Assembly (NCBI RefSeq): GCF_029936995.1
Contig: NZ_JAPYRE010000001.1
Span: 62,001 to 126,000 of the forward strand
DNA length: 64,000 bases
Direction: 5' to 3'
Source of the DNA: Henriciella sp.
GTDB taxonomy: Bacteria; Pseudomonadota; Alphaproteobacteria; Caulobacterales; Hyphomonadaceae
Shown one piece after another: positions 7,758 to 16,548 of this stretch. The notes under the pieces are model-generated. The model was not told the DNA's origin and searched no databases. It saw only the letters and a list, made by a program, of their open reading frames with translations. Both the position numbers and the translations under genes were made by a program. Every line of letters begins with the position of its first letter. Within the stretch, counting starts at the first letter, position 1.

Positions 7758-8572
7758 CCGTGGGCCCCTTTCATCGGGTCACCATGTTCAGCGATCAGTC
7801 TGGCCGCATACTCGGCATCCTCGGGCGTATCGACCCCCCACATGGCTGTCGCTCCGGAGGTCACGGGTACCGTCATGATGGTCATGCCGTTCTCAAGGAA
7901 GCGAAGTTGCTCGAGGCCCTCAAGGGCTTCATAGTGGCCGACGGGCAGGCTTGCGAAACGTTCCAGTGCGGACATCCTGTAGCCGTACAGGCCGATATGC
8001 CGCCAGACCGGTGACAGGGCGACTTGCTTGCGCAAATTCTCTTCCTTGCGGATGGCAGGCAGGACCTGCTTGGAGAACCACAGGGCATGACCATCAGCAC
8101 GGCGCACGCAGCTCGTGCCACTGAAAGGCTCACGTGTCTTCTGGTCTCGCACCGTGTCCAGCGCATCCCAGTCGAGCTGGGTGACAGGGGTGATGACGTC
8201 CGCCTCCGTCTTTCGTGCTTCTTCTATGAGAGCCTTGAGATAGGCGGGCGGTGTGAAGGGGGCGTCGCCCTGGAGGTTGAGCACAAAGTCCGGCTCATCT
8301 GCCTGCTGGCGCGCGGCAGCGAGTGTGCGGTCGGTGCCGGAGGGCAGGTACGGATCGGTCATGGCGACCGGGGCGCCGATCTCGCGGGCATGGGCAGCGA
8401 TCTCATCATGATCGGTGGCGATGACATAGCTGACCTGTTCGTTCGAGGCAGCTGTGTCGGCTGCTATCCGGGCGACGCGTGACAATAGCGAATGGCCGGC
8501 AATCGGATGTAGCGGCTTGGCCGGGAAGCGTGTGGAGCCGTACCTTGCCGGTATGACAATGAGCGTTTTCAT
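7754..8572 (-). CDS. kdsB: 3-deoxy-manno-octulosonate cytidylyltransferase
   Basis: KdsB activates KDO as CMP-KDO for lipid A core assembly. The 272-residue product starts with the P-A-R-Y-G-S-T-R-F-P-A-K-P-L signature and carries the N-L-Q-G-D-A-P-F metal and CTP site, the H-I-G-L-Y-G-Y segment, and the E-x-L-E-Q-L-R motif, all typical. I prefer the ATG at 8572: it has a GGGAGAG site and puts the signature at the N-terminus, whereas an upstream in-frame ATG at 8629 would add 19 unconserved residues. It is slightly longer than the common ~250 residues. It is the first gene of a two-gene unit with the histidine phosphatase. Confidence 0.94.
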   Translation of the reverse strand: MKTLIVIPARYGSTRFPAKPLHPIAGHSLLSRVARIAADTAASNEQVSYVIATDHDEIAAHAREIGAPVAMTDPYLPSGTDRTLAAARQQADEPDFVLNLQGDAPFTPPAYLKALIEEARKTEADVITPVTQLDWDALDTVRDQKTREPFSGTSCVRRADGHALWFSKQVLPAIRKEENLRKQVALSPVWRHIGLYGYRMSALERFASLPVGHYEALEGLEQLRFLENGMTIMTVPVTSGATAMWGVDTPEDAEYAARLIAEHGDPMKGAHG

Positions 8573-8650
8573 AGGGCTCTCCCGCCAATCGGTTTCGCGC
8601 GGTGTGCGGGCCATTCCCGGCGAGGTCAAGTAGAGAGGGCCCGTAGCCGC

Positions 8651-9640
8651 TCAGTTGGTGTCTGACGGTGTACGCGGATTCAGGGTGATAAGGTTGACCA
8701 GATAGACCAGGTCGGCATCGGGCGGGATTGCGTCATCCAGTCCTTCTTCCCCATAGGCGATCTTCGACGGCATGTGGGCGATGACGATATCGCCTGGCTG
8801 CATCAGTGTGAGTGTCTGGGCAAAGCCGGGAATGAGATCCCCGGCACGCACGACAAGCGGCTTTGTCTGGTTCCAGGTGGTTCCGACCACACGGCCTGTG
8901 TCGGCGAGGCGGGCTTCATAGTCTATGGCAACCATGTCGTCTGCGCTGATTGTGGGACCGGCCTCACCCGGAGAATCGATCTGATACCAGGAGAGCCCGG
9001 ATTCCAGCGTTTTCACGCCCTCGCGTGAGCTGTCCCATGGGAGGAACTCGTCCCAGAGTTCCGGCGCTGCCCCGAGGGCTTCGTCTGCGGAAGCTGTCTG
9101 CTTGAGCTCAGCCGCAGCATCGGCATTCATATAACCTTGGAGCCTTATCCGGAAAACAAGGTCGGCGTTGGCGGGCACACCCTCTCCCGGCGGATTGGCA
9201 CCATACGCCAGATTGGAAGGGATATAGACCAGCCACTCATCGCCCGGCGTCATGCGTTTGAGCGTGCGTGTCCAGCCTTCGATCACTTCCTCGACCTTGA
9301 AAACCGCGGGTTCGCCACGTTCGAAGGAGCTGTCGATACGTGTGCCGTCTGACGCAAGGTAGCCCTCATAGTCCACGATGACGGTGGCCCCGGCCTCGGG
9401 TGCGGCCCTGCCTTCCGGCCCGCGCGTCAGCTCAAGCCATATCAGGCCGTCTTCGCTCTCCTGCGTACCCTCACATCCAGCCGGGAAGGGAGGTGCGTAA
9501 GTGCCTGACCCGGGCGCGATGTCCCGGCAGGTGTCAACAGCCTGCGCCATCCCGGCAGGCGGCTCTGCAGGTCCGGACTGGCAACCGGCCATGACAAGAA
9601 CGGGAAGGGCCAGAAGGGCAGTTTTCAGATTCATCATCAT
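8651..9640 (-). CDS. Lipoprotein with two FKBP-type PPIase domains (second degenerate)
   Basis: The 329-residue protein has a signal sequence ending in the lipobox V-M-A-G-C at about residue 19, so it is probably anchored in the envelope. Two FKBP-like domains follow, at roughly 75–170 and 235–322. FKBPs catalyse proline cis-trans isomerisation and aid folding. Domain 1 keeps Asp, Trp and Ala-Tyr-Gly positions of the pocket but has Ile for the Phe before Asp and Glu-Gly-Trp for Pro-Gly-Trp. Domain 2 lacks the pocket Asp (Gly instead) and has Phe for Trp. It may thus be more a substrate-binding chaperone than an enzyme. It lies 30 bp downstream of a paralogue and shares its inter-domain P-W-D/N-S motif. 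Confidence 0.85.
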   Translation of the reverse strand: MMMNLKTALLALPVLVMAGCQSGPAEPPAGMAQAVDTCRDIAPGSGTYAPPFPAGCEGTQESEDGLIWLELTRGPEGRAAPEAGATVIVDYEGYLASDGTRIDSSFERGEPAVFKVEEVIEGWTRTLKRMTPGDEWLVYIPSNLAYGANPPGEGVPANADLVFRIRLQGYMNADAAAELKQTASADEALGAAPELWDEFLPWDSSREGVKTLESGLSWYQIDSPGEAGPTISADDMVAIDYEARLADTGRVVGTTWNQTKPLVVRAGDLIPGFAQTLTLMQPGDIVIAHMPSKIAYGEEGLDDAIPPDADLVYLVNLITLNPRTPSDTN

Positions 9641-9670
9641 CCCCGAATCGCAACAGCGTTTCAGGCAAGT

Positions 9671-10537
9671 CTATTCGCTCTTGAGGACATCGACCACCTC
9701 AACCTCGAAATTGAGATCCGCATTTGGCGGGATGGTGCCGGGATAGCCGCGTTCGCCATAGCCGAGATCTGATGGAATATGTACGAGCCAGCGGTCTCCT
9801 GGCTTCATCATGGAGAGTGCTTCCTGCCAGCCGGGGATCACCTGGGATGGCTGGATCATCAGTGGTTCGCCGCGCTTGAATGCGCTGTCGAACACTTCCC
9901 CGGTTTCGGCCAGGCGGCCTTCATAGAACACCACGGCCGTCTCTTGCGGGCCGGGGCTCGCACCGCTTTCATCGCCGCTTTCCAGCACGACATATTCCAG
10001 GCCCGAGCCTGTGGTTTCGACGGCTTCATTGTCGGAATTCCAGGGGGTGTAGGTCTCCCACGCTTCCTTGTCGGCCGGTTTCGGCTCGAAGACATTGAGC
10101 AGCCTGACCCGGAAGATCAGGTCGTCACCGGGCTTGATCTTGCTGCCCGGACGGGGAGATTCGCCATAGGCGAGGTCGGACGGGATATAGAAAATGTACT
10201 CGTCACCTTCCGACATCAGCTCGAGGCCCTGCGTCCAGCCGGGGATAACGTTTCCGACGCCGAAGACGGCCGGGCGGCCGCTCTCGAAATTGCCGTCGAA
10301 GGTCGTACCATCCGTCAGGCGGCCCTCATAAAGCACCTGCACGGTGGAATCGATATTCGGGACCGCGCCGTCCTCCGGGCCTTCCTCGACGACGACATAC
10401 TGGAGCCCCTGCTCGGTTGTCTCCACGCCGGACCTGTCGGGATCCCATGGGAAATAGCTGTCGAAATCAGCTGAAGGCTGGTTGCCGCAGGCGGCGAGGC
10501 TGAGGGCCAGAATGGCTCCGGAAAAATATCTGAACAC
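9671..10537 (-). CDS. Lipoprotein with two intact FKBP-type PPIase domains
   Basis: This 288-residue lipoprotein carries a short signal peptide with lipobox L-A-A-C at about residue 17. FKBP domains lie at about 55–150 and 190–285. Both domains keep the classical pocket: Tyr, Phe-Asp, a V-I-P-G-W stretch, a Tyr-Gly in the loop and a C-terminal Phe, so both look catalytically competent. I chose a GTG start at 10537, which has an AGGGAG site and gives a normal signal peptide; an in-frame ATG at 10585 would place 16 extra residues before it. It precedes the related gene at 8651–9640 and probably forms an operon with it, giving four FKBP domains from one transcript. Confidence 0.87.
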   Translation of the reverse strand: MFRYFSGAILALSLAACGNQPSADFDSYFPWDPDRSGVETTEQGLQYVVVEEGPEDGAVPNIDSTVQVLYEGRLTDGTTFDGNFESGRPAVFGVGNVIPGWTQGLELMSEGDEYIFYIPSDLAYGESPRPGSKIKPGDDLIFRVRLLNVFEPKPADKEAWETYTPWNSDNEAVETTGSGLEYVVLESGDESGASPGPQETAVVFYEGRLAETGEVFDSAFKRGEPLMIQPSQVIPGWQEALSMMKPGDRWLVHIPSDLGYGERGYPGTIPPNADLNFEVEVVDVLKSE

Positions 10538-10713
10538 GGGCGAAACGCTCCCTGAAACTGAATGGCTTGGCACGACCCTAAGCACAAGGCTGCAGCGAAA
10601 TCATCCCCTGCTGCGCTTTGTCGGGCCGCGCATGTCCGGATCAGGTGGGTGTTTTGCGTAATACAGGGTGGTGCGGCGGTTTATTCGCACCGCAACTCTC
10701 AATGGAGACAGAC

Positions 10714-11169
10714 ATGAAAGCACATAAACTTTCCCGCCTCACGATGCTTGCCTCGAGCCTGACGCTGCTGGCCACGCCAGCGGCCCTCGCGCAGTCAGGC
10801 AAGTACGCCGATAGAACTGCCAAGGCGGAGCACGTGCAAATGGAAGCTCAGCGCAAAGAAGCCGTGCGCCCCAAGCTCCAGAAACAGGCTGAGCCTGTCC
10901 GGGCGCAGAGAGACGAAGATAAGATTCCAGGAGGCATGTTTACGCCAGACCGGGAAATTCCGGGGGGTATGTTCAAACCAGACCAGGGAAAGGAATTTCC
11001 TGACTCCACTTTTGAGCGTGAACAGAAGAAAGCCTATCCAGACTCAGTTTTTGAGGGAGAGCAGAAGAAAGAGTTCCCAGACGGTCACTTCGATAAAAAG
11101 CAGGAAGAGGCTTTCCCGGACGACTTTTTCGAACCGGGCCAGTCACCTGACCGGAAGCGTCCGCAATAG
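10714..11169 (+). CDS. Secreted protein with six short F/I/Y-P-D/G repeats, unknown function
   Basis: I do not recognise a family for this 151-residue protein. It has a clear Sec signal peptide (Lys/Arg-rich start, hydrophobic core, cleavage near Ala-Leu-Ala at residues 24–26). A charged helical segment (28–68) follows, then six tandem repeats starting at residues 71, 82, 95, 108, 121 and 134. The consensus is [F/I/Y]-P-[D/G]-x-x-F, then about seven charged residues rich in Gln-Lys-Lys; the last four repeats have a 13-residue period. The start at 10714 has a TGGAGAC site; a TTG at 10618 would disrupt the signal peptide. It is divergent from the FKBP lipoprotein pair. The repeat could be a binding array or be disordered. 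Confidence 0.75.
   Translation: MKAHKLSRLTMLASSLTLLATPAALAQSGKYADRTAKAEHVQMEAQRKEAVRPKLQKQAEPVRAQRDEDKIPGGMFTPDREIPGGMFKPDQGKEFPDSTFEREQKKAYPDSVFEGEQKKEFPDGHFDKKQEEAFPDDFFEPGQSPDRKRPQ
10924..11142 (+). repeat. In-frame tandem repeats coding for the F-P-D motif array
   Basis: Six degenerate coding repeats lie here: two of 33/39 bp at the start (I-P-G-G-M-F type) and four of 39 bp (F-P-D-x-x-F type). The two subtypes differ by both sequence and length, which suggests two rounds of local duplication. Synonymous positions differ between copies, so the array is not recent. Confidence 0.8.
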
Positions 11170-11182
11170 CTGACCGTCCGCT

Positions 11183-12397
11183 TCAGTTGCGCCGGGGTGG
11201 ATAGCCAGCCTGGGCGAGCGCGTCGATGATTTCCTGGGTATGCTGGGCGTCGCGCGTTTCCATCAGGATATCGAATTCGGCGCCCTTGGCGGGCACATCG
11301 AGGGCGATCCGGTTGTGAGCGACTTCCATGATATTGGCGCCATTGTCACCGATGATCTTGGAGACAAGCGCCAGCAGACCCGGCCGGTCGTCGCCGATGA
11401 TGCGGATATTCGACAGCCGTTTCTCACGCACCAGCGCACGCGTTAGCACTGAGGCCAGCAGGCGGGTGTCGATATTGCCGCCACAGAGAACCAGTCCGAC
11501 ACGCTTGCCCGCGAACTTCGCCGGGTGCGCGAGGAGGGCGGCGAGACCGGCTGCACCAGCACCTTCGGCGATGGTTTTTTCGACATCGGCCAGCAGGGTT
11601 ATGGCGCGCTCAAGGTGTTCTTCCTCGACCAGTACAATCTCGTCGACCAGAGCGCGCACGACCTTCTGTGTCAGGTCGCCCGGCGTCTTGACCGATATGC
11701 CTTCAGCGATGGAGGCCCCGCCGGCTTTCACCTCACGGCCCTGCATGGCGGCAAGCATGGACGGGTACATGGAGGCCTGCACGCCGATAACCTCGATATC
11801 AGGTTTCAGCGCCTTGGCGACCGTGGCACAGCCGGAGATCAGGCCACCGCCGCCAATCGGGACAACCAGCACGTCTGGCTCCAGCCCCTCCTCGAACATT
11901 TCCAGCGCGGCCGTGCCCTGACCGGCCATGATGAGTGGATCGTCGAACGGGTGGATGAAGGTCAGGCCCTCGCGCTCCATGACGCTTTCGGCATGGGCCT
12001 TGGCCTCGTCGAAGGTGTTGCCCTTCAATAGCACACGCGCCCCGAAGGCGCGGGTATGCTCGACCTTGTTGAACGGCGTTGTGACCGGCATGCAGATGGT
12101 GACGGGGATACCGAGACGGCGGCCATGATAGGCAACGCCCTGAGAGTGGTTGCCAGCCGAGGCCGCGATCACGCCAGCGGCTTTCTCTTCATCGGTGAGC
12201 TGTGAAAGCTTGTTCAGGGCCCCGCGCTCTTTGAACGAAGCGGTAAACTGGAAGTTCTCGAACTTGATCCAGATATCGGCTGCCGTAATCTCGGACAGGG
12301 TCCGGGACTTGCGCAGCGGCGTGCGCTCGACCTGTCCTTCAAGGATGCGCGCGGCATCCCGGACATCATCAAGATTTATCGGCAGATTTTCACTCAT
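11183..12397 (-). CDS. ilvA: Threonine ammonia-lyase (threonine dehydratase) with ACT domain
   Basis: The enzyme deaminates threonine to 2-oxobutanoate with PLP, the first step to isoleucine. The PLP lysine lies in the T-A-S-F-K-E-R-G-A motif (around residue 59), and the PLP-phosphate loop is G-G-G-G-L around residue 186. A C-terminal ACT domain (about 330–404) replaces the larger double regulatory region of E. coli IlvA, so at 404 residues it is of the shorter type, which may be biosynthetic or catabolic. It is divergent from kdsA, with a 198-bp gap. Serine racemase-like activity is possible in this family, but the ACT domain favours threonine dehydratase. Confidence 0.9.
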   Translation of the reverse strand: MSENLPINLDDVRDAARILEGQVERTPLRKSRTLSEITAADIWIKFENFQFTASFKERGALNKLSQLTDEEKAAGVIAASAGNHSQGVAYHGRRLGIPVTICMPVTTPFNKVEHTRAFGARVLLKGNTFDEAKAHAESVMEREGLTFIHPFDDPLIMAGQGTAALEMFEEGLEPDVLVVPIGGGGLISGCATVAKALKPDIEVIGVQASMYPSMLAAMQGREVKAGGASIAEGISVKTPGDLTQKVVRALVDEIVLVEEEHLERAITLLADVEKTIAEGAGAAGLAALLAHPAKFAGKRVGLVLCGGNIDTRLLASVLTRALVREKRLSNIRIIGDDRPGLLALVSKIIGDNGANIMEVAHNRIALDVPAKGAEFDILMETRDAQHTQEIIDALAQAGYPPRRN

Positions 12398-12595
12398 GGC
12401 TCAGGTCCTGCTTTGAACGCGGGCGCACCCTATTGAGGGGGGCAGTAGAGGGCAAGCGGCCTTCTCCATAGGATGTCGTGGTAATTTCCGGACGGATATT
12501 CTCTATCTCGCGCAAGGAGGCATGGCGCTCAGCTGCTCTTGCCGTGTGGTGCTGTCTTGTCTAATCGCTGGGCTTCGAAAAAGCAGGAACGGATC

Positions 12596-13450
12596 ATGAG
12601 CCATCTCACCCTCGCAGAACACAATATTTCCATCGGTACCGGCCAGCCCCTGACCGTCATGGCCGGGATGAACGTGCTTGAAAACCGCGATCTCGCGATG
12701 CGGATCTGCGAACATCTCAAGAGCGTATGTGATGAGCTGGGCCTGCCCTACATATTCAAGGCCAGTTTCGACAAGGCGAACCGTTCATCGATCAAGTCCT
12801 ATCGTGGACCGGGTCTTGAAGAGGGATTGAATATCCTCTCGGACGTGAAGGCCGAGTTCGGCGTTCCCGTTGTCACCGATTACCATACACCAGAGCAGGC
12901 CCGGCCGGTCGCGGAAGTGGCAGAGGTTGTACAGGTGCCCGCCTTCCTCTGTCGCCAGACCGACCTGGTTGTTGCAGGCGCCGAGGCGGTGAAGGCGCGC
13001 GGCGGCTGGCTGCACGTGAAGAAGGCGCAGTTCCTGGCCCCGTGGGACTGCAAGAACATCATCTCGAAGGTGGGGGAAGTCACTGGACGGGATAATCCCA
13101 CGATCCTCTGTGAACGCGGGGCAAGCTTCGGGTACAACAATCTCGTTGTCGACATGCTGGGCATCCCCGCCATGAAGGAGCTTGGCGTGCCGGTAACGAT
13201 TGACGCGACCCATGCTGTCCAGCTGCCGGGTGCTGATCCGCGTACATCTGGCGGCTCGACCGGCGGGCGCCGGGAAGGTGTTGCCGTGATCGCGAAATCA
13301 GCCGTGGCTGCGGGCGCTGACGGTGTGTTCCTGGAGTTTCACCCCGAGCCGGACAAGGCGCTCTGCGATGGACCGAGCTGCCTGCCGCTGGAAGCGGCGA
13401 AACCGCTGCTGCGGACACTGAAGACCATACATGAAACGGTGAACGGTTAG
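12596..13450 (+). CDS. kdsA: 3-deoxy-8-phosphooctulonate synthase
   Basis: KdsA condenses arabinose-5-phosphate with phosphoenolpyruvate to KDO-8-phosphate. The 284-residue protein has the usual length and motifs, including A-G-M-N-V-L-E near the N-terminus, [12 protein letters not shown], the [12 protein letters not shown] segment and D-A-T-H-A-V-Q. The Asn in A-G-M-N-V-L is typical of the metal-independent class; metal enzymes have Cys there. The ATG at 12596 is chosen because it puts the first conserved segment at the usual distance; an in-frame ATG at 12539 lacks support. Its last 4 bp overlap the end of the convergent ABC ATPase gene. A KDO-8-phosphate phosphatase gene (kdsC) is not seen in this window. 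Confidence 0.94.
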   Translation: MSHLTLAEHNISIGTGQPLTVMAGMNVLENRDLAMRICEHLKSVCDELGLPYIFKASFDKANRSSIKSYRGPGLEEGLNILSDVKAEFGVPVVTDYHTPEQARPVAEVAEVVQVPAFLCRQTDLVVAGAEAVKARGGWLHVKKAQFLAPWDCKNIISKVGEVTGRDNPTILCERGASFGYNNLVVDMLGIPAMKELGVPVTIDATHAVQLPGADPRTSGGSTGGRREGVAVIAKSAVAAGADGVFLEFHPEPDKALCDGPSCLPLEAAKPLLRTLKTIHETVNG

Positions 13451-15303
13451 GCCGCTTCAGTCTTGTCCGCGTAAAGCCCCTCCACGTCTTCATATGGATC
13501 GTGCTCGGCGACGAGGTGGCCGGGGGCGACCTCGATCAGCTTCGGATCGTATTGCTCCGCATCCGGATCATCGACGATGACCGATTTCATGAAACGCAGC
13601 GGCGAACGACGGTCGAGCGGCGAGGGCAGGTCGCCGCGCAGCTTGAGGCGTTCCTTGCCGCGTTCAAACTCCGGGTCCGGTGTTGGTACGGCCGAAATCA
13701 GCGCCTGCGTATAGGGGTGGCGCGCGTCCTCATAGATCGTGTGACGATCTGCAACTTCCACGACCTTGCCGAGATAGAGCACCATAATGCGGTGGCTGAT
13801 CTCGCGCACGACAGACAGGTCATGGCTGATGAAGATCATGGCGAGCCCGAACTCTTTCTGTAGCTCGATCAGCAGATCGACAACCTGGGCCTGCACAGAC
13901 ACATCAAGTGCAGAGACCGCCTCGTCGCAGATCAGAAGTTTTGGCTGGAGGATCATGGCTCGTGCGATGCCGACGCGCTGGTTCTGCCCGCCGGATAATT
14001 CGTGCGGGTAGCGGTTGATCAACGCCGGCGACAGACCGACCCTCGGCAGGAAGTCCTTGACCATTTTCTCCCGCTCGGCCTTCGAAAGCCCGGGTTTGTG
14101 GACTGTCAGCGGTTCTGCGATGGACTGGCCGATGGTCATGCGCGGATCGAGCGAGGCAAGCGGGTCCTGAAAGACGATCTGGAGATCATCGCGCAGCCCG
14201 TTCATCTCCTTGTGGTCGGCATGCGTGATATCGCGTCCCATCCAGGCAACACTGCCGGCTGATTGTGGCACGAGTTTCAGCACAGCACGGGCGAGCGTGG
14301 ACTTGCCACACCCGGACTCGCCCACAACGCCAAGCGTTTCGCCAGGACGCAGATCGAAAGAGACGCCATCCACGGCGCGCAGCATCTTGGTTTTGCCGAA
14401 CAGGCCGCCGCCGACATTGACCGGGAACTGCACTTTCACATCCCGTGCCTTGACCACGGGTTCGGTCATGCTGTTCGGAGCGTCTCCAAGCTTCGGGCGC
14501 CCCTCGCGGTTAGGCTGGTCGATGCGTGGCACGGCGTTGAGCAGCATTTTCGTGTAATCATGCTGAGGCTTGTAGAAGATGTCGTCGCTTGAGCCGGTCT
14601 CGACGATTTCACCATCCTTCATCACAACTACGCGGTCACACATCCGCGCTACGACGCCCATGTCGTGAGTAATCAGCACGATACCGGTGCCGGTTTCTTT
14701 CTTGAGTTCGAACATCAGGTCGAGGACCTGAGCCTGTACGGTTACATCAAGTGCTGTCGTTGGCTCGTCGGCGAGCAGGAGTTTCGGATCGCACAGCATG
14801 GCGATGGCCACCATCACCCGCTGGCGCATTCCGCCGGAGAGTTCGTGCGGGAACTGGTCGAGACGTCGCCGGGCTTCGGGTATGCGTACCTGTTCCAGCC
14901 AGTCGACACAGTGTTTCGTGGCCGCTTCGCCCTTGATGCCACGGTGGAGGGCAAGCACTTCGCGCATCTGCGCACCAACCGTCAGGTGCGGCGTTAACGA
15001 TGTCAGCGGATCCTGGAAAATCATCGACATTTGCGCGCCACGCACCTTGCGCAGCGTGGACGCTTTCGCGCCGACCATCTCCTGTCCGCCGAACTTTATC
15101 GAGCCTGTGACCGCACCATTGTCTGCAATGAGGCCCATGGCCGCCAGCGCCGACTGGCTCTTTCCCGACCCGGACTCCCCGACAATGCCGAGACATTCGC
15201 CGGGGGCGACATCAAAGCTTGTGCCCTTCACGGCATTGACCGTTCCGTCAGGTGTGTCGAAGTCGATCTTCAGGTCTCTGACGGAAAGGATAGGGTCGGT
15301 CAC
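13447..15303 (-). CDS. Fused double ATP-binding protein of a peptide-type ABC transporter
   Basis: The 618-residue protein is a head-to-tail fusion of two ATPases of the DppD/DppF (OppD/OppF) class. Each half has a Walker A (G-E-S-G-S-G-K-S in the first, G-E-S-G-C-G-K-S in the second), an L-S-G-G signature (E-L-S-G-G-M-R-Q and E-L-S-G-G-Q-N-Q), a Walker B and a switch His. A Pro-rich oligopeptide-transporter C-terminal tail follows each ATPase core. Such proteins power uptake or export of peptides or microcin-like compounds (YejF and similar are fusions of this kind). No permease or substrate-binding gene lies adjacent, so partners must be elsewhere. Sits 84 bp downstream of the Gfo/Idh/MocA gene on the same strand. 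Confidence 0.9.
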   Translation of the reverse strand: MTDPILSVRDLKIDFDTPDGTVNAVKGTSFDVAPGECLGIVGESGSGKSQSALAAMGLIADNGAVTGSIKFGGQEMVGAKASTLRKVRGAQMSMIFQDPLTSLTPHLTVGAQMREVLALHRGIKGEAATKHCVDWLEQVRIPEARRRLDQFPHELSGGMRQRVMVAIAMLCDPKLLLADEPTTALDVTVQAQVLDLMFELKKETGTGIVLITHDMGVVARMCDRVVVMKDGEIVETGSSDDIFYKPQHDYTKMLLNAVPRIDQPNREGRPKLGDAPNSMTEPVVKARDVKVQFPVNVGGGLFGKTKMLRAVDGVSFDLRPGETLGVVGESGCGKSTLARAVLKLVPQSAGSVAWMGRDITHADHKEMNGLRDDLQIVFQDPLASLDPRMTIGQSIAEPLTVHKPGLSKAEREKMVKDFLPRVGLSPALINRYPHELSGGQNQRVGIARAMILQPKLLICDEAVSALDVSVQAQVVDLLIELQKEFGLAMIFISHDLSVVREISHRIMVLYLGKVVEVADRHTIYEDARHPYTQALISAVPTPDPEFERGKERLKLRGDLPSPLDRRSPLRFMKSVIVDDPDAEQYDPKLIEVAPGHLVAEHDPYEDVEGLYADKTEAA

Positions 15304-15387
15304 GGACGGTTTGCCTCGGCAGGTAGATTGCTGGATCAGACGACTATCGGGACCAAGACCGGCAGATAAGTCAACAACCCGTTCCAG

Positions 15388-16380
15388 TCAGCGGTATCGC
15401 AACCCTCTCAGTCCGGCAGCCTCGTAGATGGCGTCGAGCTGGGCCTGCTGGGTCAGCATGGCCTCACCTTCTGTCGGTAGGGCCGTGTCGGTTCTCAGAG
15501 CCTCTGTGACCGCGGCCAGCTGCCAGGTGTAAGACGAGATCGGGCTGACCGGGGCGTTCACTTCGCCGCCTTTTGTCATCATTGTGAGGTGGCCGCCCTG
15601 GTGCGGCGCAAGTGGATTGACGAAGCTGATCGAGCCTCCAGAGCCCTTTACCGTCATCTCGGCCTTGAAGGGCGTGCCCTGTGCCATGGATGTTGTCAGC
15701 TTTGCGGTTGCCGCGTCTCCAAACTCAAGCCGGGCCTGTAGTGATTCATCGACGCCGCGTTTTGTGAGCGTGGCTTCGGCGGTTACGGAAGTGGGAGCCT
15801 GATCCATCAGGTGCAGTGCCCAGCTCAACGGATAACAGCCGAGATCCATCATCGCGCCACCGCCTGTCTCGGGCAGCTGGCGTATTTCGTCGTCGCTATC
15901 GCGGATCTCGACATTGAAGACAGCATCGACTGTCTGCACGGTACCGATAAGCCCATCCCTAACCCAGTCCAGGCATTGCCGGAAAGCGGGGTGATAGCGG
16001 TAGTGAAAAGCTTCGATCAGCCGCTTGCCGGATTTCTGGGCTGCGGCCTGCATGGCCGTCGCTTCGTCCATATTCATGGCGAGCGGCTTTTCACAGAGCA
16101 CATGCTTGCCGGCCTCAAGCGCGCGGATTGTCCACTCGGCATGCCGGTTGATGGGAAGCGGATTGTAAATGAGGTCGATCTCATCACTCTCGATCAGGGA
16201 TTCATAGGTATCGAAGACTTCGCGTACGCCGTGCTCCTCGGCAAACAGGCTGGCGCGCTGCTTGTTGCGTGCGGAGATGCCGTAAAGGCGTGCGGCAGGG
16301 ATGACGGCGGCCGGCTGACACAGGGCTTTCGGACTGATCCGCGCGGCACCGAGCAGGCCGATATTGAGAGGTCGGGTCAT
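15388..16380 (-). CDS. Gfo/Idh/MocA family oxidoreductase
   Basis: This 330-residue NAD(P)-dependent oxidoreductase has an N-terminal Rossmann domain (G-L-L-G-A-A-R-I-S at about 8–16), the hallmark Cys-Glu-Lys-Pro motif (about 95–98) with the catalytic Lys, and a C-terminal Gfo/MocA alpha/beta domain with F-H-Y-R-Y-H-P and G-G-G-A-M-M-D-L-G-C-Y. The latter two stretches are typical of the dihydrodiol-dehydrogenase-like subgroup. The substrate is probably a sugar or cyclic polyol derivative but cannot be told from sequence. It is not part of an obvious sugar cluster, though rhamnose and mannose genes are a few kb away. Confidence 0.88.
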   Translation of the reverse strand: MTRPLNIGLLGAARISPKALCQPAAVIPAARLYGISARNKQRASLFAEEHGVREVFDTYESLIESDEIDLIYNPLPINRHAEWTIRALEAGKHVLCEKPLAMNMDEATAMQAAAQKSGKRLIEAFHYRYHPAFRQCLDWVRDGLIGTVQTVDAVFNVEIRDSDDEIRQLPETGGGAMMDLGCYPLSWALHLMDQAPTSVTAEATLTKRGVDESLQARLEFGDAATAKLTTSMAQGTPFKAEMTVKGSGGSISFVNPLAPHQGGHLTMMTKGGEVNAPVSPISSYTWQLAAVTEALRTDTALPTEGEAMLTQQAQLDAIYEAAGLRGLRYR

Positions 16381-16548
16381 GGAAGTGATTACCTGTGAAT
16401 CGAGAAATTTCTGGAAGCGTCACCAACAACATAGGATCGGGCTGGCGATCTCAAGGGCATAATGACGCGCGGCTCCGGCTTGCACTGTGTGCCGTCGCCG
16501 TCTTACTTGGCAGTAGTTTTATAGCCTGATTTGAGAAATGAGACCGCC

